Of a stretch of DNA of 64,000 nt, positions 57,587 through 64,000 are shown piece by piece. The stretch is from Antedon mediterranea. Lineage: Eukaryota; Echinodermata; Crinoidea; Comatulida; Antedonidae. Both the position numbers and the translations under genes were made by a program. The notes below the pieces were generated by a model. That model searched no databases. It worked only from the letters and a program-made list of their open reading frames with translations, and was not told the origin of the DNA. How positions within the stretch are numbered: position 1 is the first letter of the stretch; every line of letters starts with the position of its first letter. Where the stretch lies: contig NC_092671.1 in the NCBI RefSeq assembly GCF_964355755.1, positions 39,573,304 to 39,637,303 on the forward strand. The letters run 5' to 3'.

Positions 57587-60500
57587 ATGTTAGTTTTGCG
57601 TCTAGCGTTGCTAGTTGGCTGTTTCCTGTCTTTTAAAGTAACAGTAGCAGAACAACAAACTAATCTTGAGACACAAGATGTTCTAAATACCGCCGATGCA
57701 AATCAAGAAATTGACCAGCAACAACCTTATCCAGTAAAAGAGGTTTTACCACAAGCTGACATCCAATCTGACGTCACAAACACAGATGCCAATGAAGATA
57801 CAAGTTATCGATGCCGTCGTCGTCGATATCGGTATCGTCGCCACGTTACCAGATACCGGTTAACACGAATTACTTTCTATTTCAGAGGTAGATCGTTAAT
57901 CTTCAGGTATTTTATGCGAGGACGGTTCCACAATGAAGTTTCAAACTACCAGTGGCGCGGAAATCGATTGTTCTTCTACTGGCGGTTAGGACGTTCTTGG
58001 AGGTTCATGCCATTCTTTTCCTATGGCGGTCGCAGGTACGTATTCAGACGTGGAATGTATAGATGCGGAAAGTACTATATTCGAAGACGTGGGTCTCGAG
58101 GATTGTGGGTACGTCGTACTTATCGAGTGACACGACAAAGATTGTTCTGGCGAAACCGACGAATGTACATCTCTTTCTACTACGGAAGACGACGATATGT
58201 CCGCGTTGTTAGGTACGTCTGGAGAGGTGGATATTTAATGTATTACTTCCACTTTGGGCGTATTAGAGGTTGGCGAAGAGTGACATATTTCTACATTGGG
58301 CATCGAAGATATCGCTTCTACAGGGGCAGATACCGATGTGGACGACTCTACATCTGGGGACGAGGTCGGAAAATCACCGTTCGAGGTTATCGTGTAACAA
58401 GACAGAGATTGTTCTATAAGAACAGACGAATGTACATCTCTTTCTACTACGGAAGAAGGCGATATGTACGCGTTGTTAGGTACGTCTGGAGAGGTGGGTA
58501 TCTGATGTACTATTTTAGCTTTGGCCATATCAGAGGTTGGCGAAAGGCAACATCTTTCTACATCGGGCGTCGACGATATCGTTTCTACAAGGGTAGATAC
58601 CGATGTGGACGATTTTACATCTGGGGACGAGGTCGACGATTTACCGTTCGAGGTTATCGTGTAACAAGACAGAGAGTGTTTTATAGAAACAGACGTATGT
58701 ACATCTCTTTCTACTATGGAAGAAGGCGATATGTACGCGTTGTTAGGTACGTCTGGAGAAGTGGGTATCTGATGTACTATTTTAGCTTTGGCCATATCAG
58801 AGGATGGCGAAAAGCAACCTCTTTCTACATCGGGCGTCGACGATATCGTTTCTACAAGGGTAGATACCGATGTGGACGATTTTACATCTGGGGACGAGGT
58901 CGACGATTTACCGTGCGACGTTATCGAGTAACAAGACAAAGAGTATTCTATAGGAACAGACGTATGTATATTTCATTCTACTATGGAAGAAGACGATATG
59001 TACGCGTTGTTAAATACGTCTGGAGACGAGGATATCTGATGTACTATTTTAGCTTTGGCCATATCAGAGGTTGGCGAAAAACAACATCTTTCTACATTGG
59101 GCGTCGACGATACCGCTTCTACAAGGGTAGATACCGATGTGGACGATTCTACATCTGGGGACGAGGTCGACGATTTACAGTGAAACGCCGTCCAGTGCAT
59201 CGTGTCACAAAACAAAGACTGTTCTATCGAAACGGACGCATGTACCTTATTTGGTACTACAGAGGAAGAAGATATACTCGTGTTGTAAAATATACTTGGA
59301 GAAACAATCGAATGGTATATTACTTCCGTTTTGGACGTCATAGAGGCTGGCGAACAGTCAGTTACTTCTATATTGGGCGCCGACGATACCGATACGTCAA
59401 CGGTAAATATACATCTGGACGGAGTTACATCAAAGCAGGAGGTGGACGACTAAGAGTGTATGGCCGTCTCCCAATACGTAACATAAATAAAAGAAGACGA
59501 ATTTCCTATTTCTTTATGTCACATGGTAGATTGTATTACCGATTCTATAGAGGTAATAGATACGTTACTACAATAATGAAATATACACGACGTCATAATC
59601 GTCTGTACTATTACATTGGCCACAGGTGGCGCATTGTTACGTCATATCAGTACAATGGCAGGTATTACACCATTGTGAATGGACGATACAGAATAACTAC
59701 CCATCGTGCTTTTATCCATCGACACTATACTAGACATGCAATCCACACCAGCTCTGTGCTGCACAAATACATCACAAGAAATATAATTCATCGTAGAGTT
59801 GTTTACCACCATCGACATGTTCACCACAGACATGTTGTCAGACATGTTCGTCACTTTCATCACACCATTCACAGACATTCCCATCGTGTTCTACATCATC
59901 ACTACAAGACATCTCATAGACGAAATATCAACCATCACCGTACTATTCGTCATGTGAGGCATTACCACCATTTGCACCATAAATATCACACTCGCACACT
60001 TCACACCCGAGTGTACGTAAATCATCGAAGAAACGTACATCATCACGTTACCAAAAAACACGTTCATCATTACCATCATGTCCACAACAAGTATCATCGA
60101 CGTAATATTGTAACACATCGTTACGTCAATCACCGTCATAACACAATACATCGTCACAATGTTCGACATGTTCGTCATATCTATCACCGATTGCATAGAC
60201 ATCATCACCGCGCTGTCCATCGTCATGTGCGTATAAATCACCATAGGAACGTGATCCATCGTCATGTAGTGCGTCATGTTAAACACTTTCATCATGTACT
60301 TCACAAGCACAGTCATTTGGTAAGACATCATCATAGAAACGTTTACCATCGACGTAACATAACACATCGCCATGTACTGGTACATAGACACCATTACCGC
60401 CATGCCTATCACCGACACCATGTTCGTGTTTTACATAGGCATGTACATGTGAACCACAATCGCAATGTTATTCATCGCCATTACGTGAGACATGTGCGTC

Positions 60501-63214
60501 ATTTCCACCATACACGTCATCTGCATCGACGTTTTGTACGTCATCATCACCGATATGTTAAGCATAGACGAAACGTCATCCACCGTCACTTAGTTAAACA
60601 TGTCAAGCATTATCATCATGTACTTCATCGACACGTTCATCGCGTGATTAATCGAAATGCATACGTCAACCATAGACATAACATTCGTCATCGACATGTA
60701 GTGAGGCACGTCAAACACTTGCAACACATAATCAACAAGTATCACAACAGAAGTGTAAGTAGTCATGCGACGGTAAATCATCGCCGAAACGTCGTACACC
60801 GTCACGTTTTAAGACACGTTCACCACTACCGACACAACATCCAAAGATACCACACTCGTCAACTCCACCACAACGCATATGTAAACCATCGTAGAAATGT
60901 CGTTCATCGACATTACGTTAGACACGTCAAACACCTGCACCAGGCTCGACATGTCCACCAACGCCGTACATTACACCGTAACACATACGTCAACCACAGA
61001 CGAAACGTAATCCATCGACATGTCCTGCGTCATGTTCACCACTACCATCACGCTTACCATAGGCACGCTACCCGTAACATTTACAAAAATGCGTTTGTAA
61101 ATCATAGACGTAACGTAATTCATCGTCACGTGTTAAGACACGTGCATCACTACCACCACATCATCCGCAAACACCATCATAAGAATATTATCACAAGGTC
61201 TTACCTCAACCATCGCCGAAATATAATCCATAGACATCATCTCAGACATAACCGCCACTTTACTCAAATTGTAAACCGATACAAAACTAAAAACGTTTAT
61301 ACAAAAGCATATGTCAACCACAGGCGAAACGTAATTAAACGTAGGTATATCAACCATAGACAGAACATCAGACAGGTTGTTAACAGATACGTCACCCGAA
61401 ATGTTTACAAACGACAGTACATTAACCATCATAAACACATTCAACATCGTCAAACTATAAGTCATGTTCATCATTATCATCACATCATTCGAAAACATCA
61501 CGTCAGAAATGTATTCCGTAATGCATACGTAAACCATAGACGTAATGTTGTACATCGCTACCATCGTCGCCATAACCATCACTACCACCACACATACACA
61601 CGATATACCACCAAAAATGTTTTACATAGAAAGAACGTCCATCACCGACGTAACTTGTCACAAAAACACTACGTGAGACATGTACACCATTATCACCACG
61701 CTATTCACAAACATTATCACCGCAACGTTAACCACAGAGTCAACGTTCATCACAGACGTAACATCATCCATCGTCATTACAAACGACATGTCCACCATTA
61801 CAGACACAACTACCACAGACACGCCACCAAAAATGTACATACCAATGCATACGTTAACCACGTGCATAGAAGAATACATCGATATCACCTCCGTCATGTG
61901 AAACATTACAGACATAATATCAATGTTAACACACACCGAAATGTCGTCACTCGTCATTATGTAAATCACCGACGAAACATCATTCACCGACATCACCATC
62001 GACATGTACAACATTATCATCATGTCCTGCATAGACACGTCCACCGAAACGTGTTCAAGAATGCTTACGTAAATCATAGACGTAACGTCATTCATCGTCA
62101 TCACGTTCGACATGTCCGTCATTTCCATCACGCCGTACATAGACATATTAACAGGCATGTTCAAACACACAAAAATGTATATCACAGGCGAAACATTCGC
62201 CACAACAAAAACATACGTCATGTGACCCATCACCATCATGCCAGGCACGTGCACCATCATCGAGTGTTGGTATCTCACCGTAACGTCAGCCACCGACGAA
62301 ACGTCATCCATCGACACATCGTTCGACATGTCCAACACTTGCATCACGTGTTACACAAATACCATCATCGAAACTTGGTTAGCCATGTGAATGTAAGCCA
62401 TCGAAGAAATATCAGACATCGTCATCATGTACGTCACGTTCGTCATTACCATCACGTTGTACACGTACATCATCACCGACATTTACACCGTAACATCAAC
62501 GTGAACCACCGACGTAACGTTATACATCGTCGCCGCGTTAACCATGTTCGACATTACCATCATATAGTAAACGTACACGGACACCGCAGTGTCAGCAGTC
62601 ACGTGAAGGTAAACCATCGAAAAAACATTCACCTACATCGTACCATTACGCATGCTAAACATTTCCACCAGGTGTTACACCGACACACTCACATAACACG
62701 ACATCATCACGTGAACGTCAACCATCGACGTAACATCAAGCATAGACACAACGTCCGTCATGTTCGACATTACCACCATGTATTGCACAGACATCGTCAT
62801 ATCGTGAAGCAACATCACCGAAACGTATACCATCGACGAAACGTGCATCACCATTACCACAAAAGCCATGTCCATCATTACCATCGCTCCTTCCACAGGC
62901 ATCTTCACCGTAATGTGCATACCCAGGTTCACGTGACCCACAACCGCAACGTTGCACATCACCACCACCTGCGTCACGTTCATCATTACCATCACGTAAT
63001 AAATAGGCACCAACATAAGAATGTGTCCACACATGCCCATGTGAGTCATCATAGACACGTGCGCCATAACACTCACGTGAGTCATTCGCACCATATTTAC
63101 CATCGTCTGACAAGGTATAGCAAACGTGTGTTACATCACCATCGAAACGTTTATCACAGTCGTAACGTACAACATAACAGGCACGTAAGCCATACGCACC
63201 ACCACCACCACTAA
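57587..63214 (+). CDS. Giant secreted His/Arg/Tyr-rich repeat protein, gene 3 (1875 aa; family not recognised)
   Basis: Start ATG 57587, four bases after the acceptor CTTTCTTTACAG (AACC|ATG, the same context as gene 2); the longer open frame from 57458 is intronic. Order: signal peptide (MLVLRLALLVGCFLSFKVTVA), Gln/Asp-rich segment, RCRRRRYRYRR cluster (compare KRCRRR in gene 1), one diverged aromatic/Arg module, then four nearly identical 89-aa units (267 bp; RMYISFYYGRRRYVRVV and RYRCGRFYIWGRG) at about 58120-59180. Two diverged modules follow. The His block runs from about residue 705 to the end, about 32 repeats of 36 residues of the type NHRRNVIHRH and RHVHHYHH. Unlike genes 1 and 2 the protein ends within the His block, without C-terminal modules. 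AATAAA at about 63583. Confidence 0.9.
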   Translation: MLVLRLALLVGCFLSFKVTVAEQQTNLETQDVLNTADANQEIDQQQPYPVKEVLPQADIQSDVTNTDANEDTSYRCRRRRYRYRRHVTRYRLTRITFYFRGRSLIFRYFMRGRFHNEVSNYQWRGNRLFFYWRLGRSWRFMPFFSYGGRRYVFRRGMYRCGKYYIRRRGSRGLWVRRTYRVTRQRLFWRNRRMYISFYYGRRRYVRVVRYVWRGGYLMYYFHFGRIRGWRRVTYFYIGHRRYRFYRGRYRCGRLYIWGRGRKITVRGYRVTRQRLFYKNRRMYISFYYGRRRYVRVVRYVWRGGYLMYYFSFGHIRGWRKATSFYIGRRRYRFYKGRYRCGRFYIWGRGRRFTVRGYRVTRQRVFYRNRRMYISFYYGRRRYVRVVRYVWRSGYLMYYFSFGHIRGWRKATSFYIGRRRYRFYKGRYRCGRFYIWGRGRRFTVRRYRVTRQRVFYRNRRMYISFYYGRRRYVRVVKYVWRRGYLMYYFSFGHIRGWRKTTSFYIGRRRYRFYKGRYRCGRFYIWGRGRRFTVKRRPVHRVTKQRLFYRNGRMYLIWYYRGRRYTRVVKYTWRNNRMVYYFRFGRHRGWRTVSYFYIGRRRYRYVNGKYTSGRSYIKAGGGRLRVYGRLPIRNINKRRRISYFFMSHGRLYYRFYRGNRYVTTIMKYTRRHNRLYYYIGHRWRIVTSYQYNGRYYTIVNGRYRITTHRAFIHRHYTRHAIHTSSVLHKYITRNIIHRRVVYHHRHVHHRHVVRHVRHFHHTIHRHSHRVLHHHYKTSHRRNINHHRTIRHVRHYHHLHHKYHTRTLHTRVYVNHRRNVHHHVTKKHVHHYHHVHNKYHRRNIVTHRYVNHRHNTIHRHNVRHVRHIYHRLHRHHHRAVHRHVRINHHRNVIHRHVVRHVKHFHHVLHKHSHLVRHHHRNVYHRRNITHRHVLVHRHHYRHAYHRHHVRVLHRHVHVNHNRNVIHRHYVRHVRHFHHTRHLHRRFVRHHHRYVKHRRNVIHRHLVKHVKHYHHVLHRHVHRVINRNAYVNHRHNIRHRHVVRHVKHLQHIINKYHNRSVSSHATVNHRRNVVHRHVLRHVHHYRHNIQRYHTRQLHHNAYVNHRRNVVHRHYVRHVKHLHQARHVHQRRTLHRNTYVNHRRNVIHRHVLRHVHHYHHAYHRHATRNIYKNAFVNHRRNVIHRHVLRHVHHYHHIIRKHHHKNIITRSYLNHRRNIIHRHHLRHNRHFTQIVNRYKTKNVYTKAYVNHRRNVIKRRYINHRQNIRQVVNRYVTRNVYKRQYINHHKHIQHRQTISHVHHYHHIIRKHHVRNVFRNAYVNHRRNVVHRYHRRHNHHYHHTYTRYTTKNVLHRKNVHHRRNLSQKHYVRHVHHYHHAIHKHYHRNVNHRVNVHHRRNIIHRHYKRHVHHYRHNYHRHATKNVHTNAYVNHVHRRIHRYHLRHVKHYRHNINVNTHRNVVTRHYVNHRRNIIHRHHHRHVQHYHHVLHRHVHRNVFKNAYVNHRRNVIHRHHVRHVRHFHHAVHRHINRHVQTHKNVYHRRNIRHNKNIRHVTHHHHARHVHHHRVLVSHRNVSHRRNVIHRHIVRHVQHLHHVLHKYHHRNLVSHVNVSHRRNIRHRHHVRHVRHYHHVVHVHHHRHLHRNINVNHRRNVIHRRRVNHVRHYHHIVNVHGHRSVSSHVKVNHRKNIHLHRTITHAKHFHQVLHRHTHITRHHHVNVNHRRNIKHRHNVRHVRHYHHVLHRHRHIVKQHHRNVYHRRNVHHHYHKSHVHHYHRSFHRHLHRNVHTQVHVTHNRNVAHHHHLRHVHHYHHVINRHQHKNVSTHAHVSHHRHVRHNTHVSHSHHIYHRLTRYSKRVLHHHRNVYHSRNVQHNRHVSHTHHHHH

Positions 63215-64000
63215 ATGAACGAATTATAACCCTATGCAAACGAATATAACCCGAATATAACCCGAATTATAACCCTATGCAAACGAATATACTTATAGAA
63301 ATTGAACATTTCTATACATTATTTAAAGTAAATCTAATAATTAAAACCTCGTTCACATGCGATTATCATAATACGAATGCATTTATTCAATTCTATTTGG
63401 AATATCTGTCTCTTCAATGTGATTAAAATTGACATTCTGTGATATTATTCAGATAGAGAGAGGAAAATTAAATGTCATAAACGTTATTGCATATTTGTGG
63501 CTTATTTTCTATTCCTGATGTTTCTTGTGTCTTCTTTTTTCTTTCTTGACTACGTGAATAAGATTAAGAGGTTAAAATGATAAATAAATCACACGTCACA
63601 AATAAGAATTATTTTTTTCATGGATGCATTATCTTTGATATACTATTATTTTGTTTATTAATTTATATTGAATATACTGAATATGTTATACATAGGCCTA
63701 TTACCGTTAAAAAATGTCGTGCTATAAATAGACCAAAATAGATCTTGAGGCAACAATGAACCAACCAAGTCAGTTAATTATGCATACCATACCAAATAGT
63801 AGGACAATTAGAAATGTCCCGAACGGCGCCCCGTACCGGACATTAACATGCAGAAATGACGCAATTCATCTTTCGGTAATTAGAATTACTGAAACTAATA
63901 TTAAAAAAAGTAAAAGTAAAACTTGAATTACTGAAGACTCGGACATCTCTGATTATTTAAATATATTTTGTATATACGCATCTGAGAAATGACAAAAACA
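63215..64000. other. 3' flank of giant gene 3; no gene seen
   Basis: A 40-50 bp duplicated segment (ATAACCCTATGCAAACGAAT) occurs twice at about 63225-63291. AATAAA at 63583-63588. The rest is AT-rich without coding signal. Confidence 0.5.

Noticed and set aside
58235-63239. Minus-strand Ser/Thr/Val- and Met/Val-rich frames opposite giant gene 3
   Set aside because: Shadows of Arg/Tyr and His repeats; no independent evidence.

Overview
The window is eukaryotic and animal: AT-rich, with spliced genes, GT-AG introns, TATA boxes, AATAAA signals, tRNA-derived SINEs, LINE and Penelope-like retroelement fragments, MITEs and many minisatellites. The gene set (chloride-type animal alpha-amylase, antistasin/TIL inhibitor, NTAQ1), the SINE types and the frequent TAGGCCTA-like words suggest a marine invertebrate deuterostome, possibly an echinoderm. 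That placement is inference.

Layout. 1-5.2 kb: a truncated Penelope-like reverse transcriptase on the minus strand, a TA microsatellite, and a 132-bp satellite array of about 24 copies. 5.2-18.3 kb (copy A) and 21.1-33.7 kb (copy B) are two direct copies of one segmental duplication. Each carries a three-exon alpha-amylase gene on the plus strand and, 3' of it in opposite orientation, a secreted antistasin/TIL protease-inhibitor gene. Damage is reciprocal. In A the inhibitor is intact, but the amylase has lost its C-terminal extension through a 1-bp frameshift plus a deletion of about 0.6 kb. In B the amylase is full length, but the inhibitor is frameshifted by an 8-bp deletion. Copy A also holds three large minisatellite arrays, each matching a single-copy site in B, plus a LINE, a MITE and a 100-bp insert that B lacks. 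Between the copies (18.6-20.6 kb) lies an unprocessed NTAQ1 pseudogene with two in-frame stops. Copy B carries a 5'-truncated Penelope-like element with a GIY-YIG domain and a hammerhead-like ribozyme motif.

34.5-63.2 kb is the most unusual part: three giant secreted proteins (2169, 2196 and 1875 aa) of one unrecognised family, on strands +, -, +. Each has a TATA promoter, a short noncoding first exon, a 5'UTR intron ending just before the ATG, and then one uninterrupted coding exon. Each protein has a signal peptide, a short propeptide-like segment, several Arg/Tyr/Trp-rich modules, and a block of about 1200-1300 residues of histidine-rich repeats. In all three the repeat period is 36 residues, although the repeat sequences have diverged between genes. 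Genes 1 and 2 add further aromatic/Arg modules at the C-terminus; gene 3 stops inside the His block. I recognise no known family. A secreted structural, adhesive or metal-binding matrix is the most natural hypothesis, from composition only.
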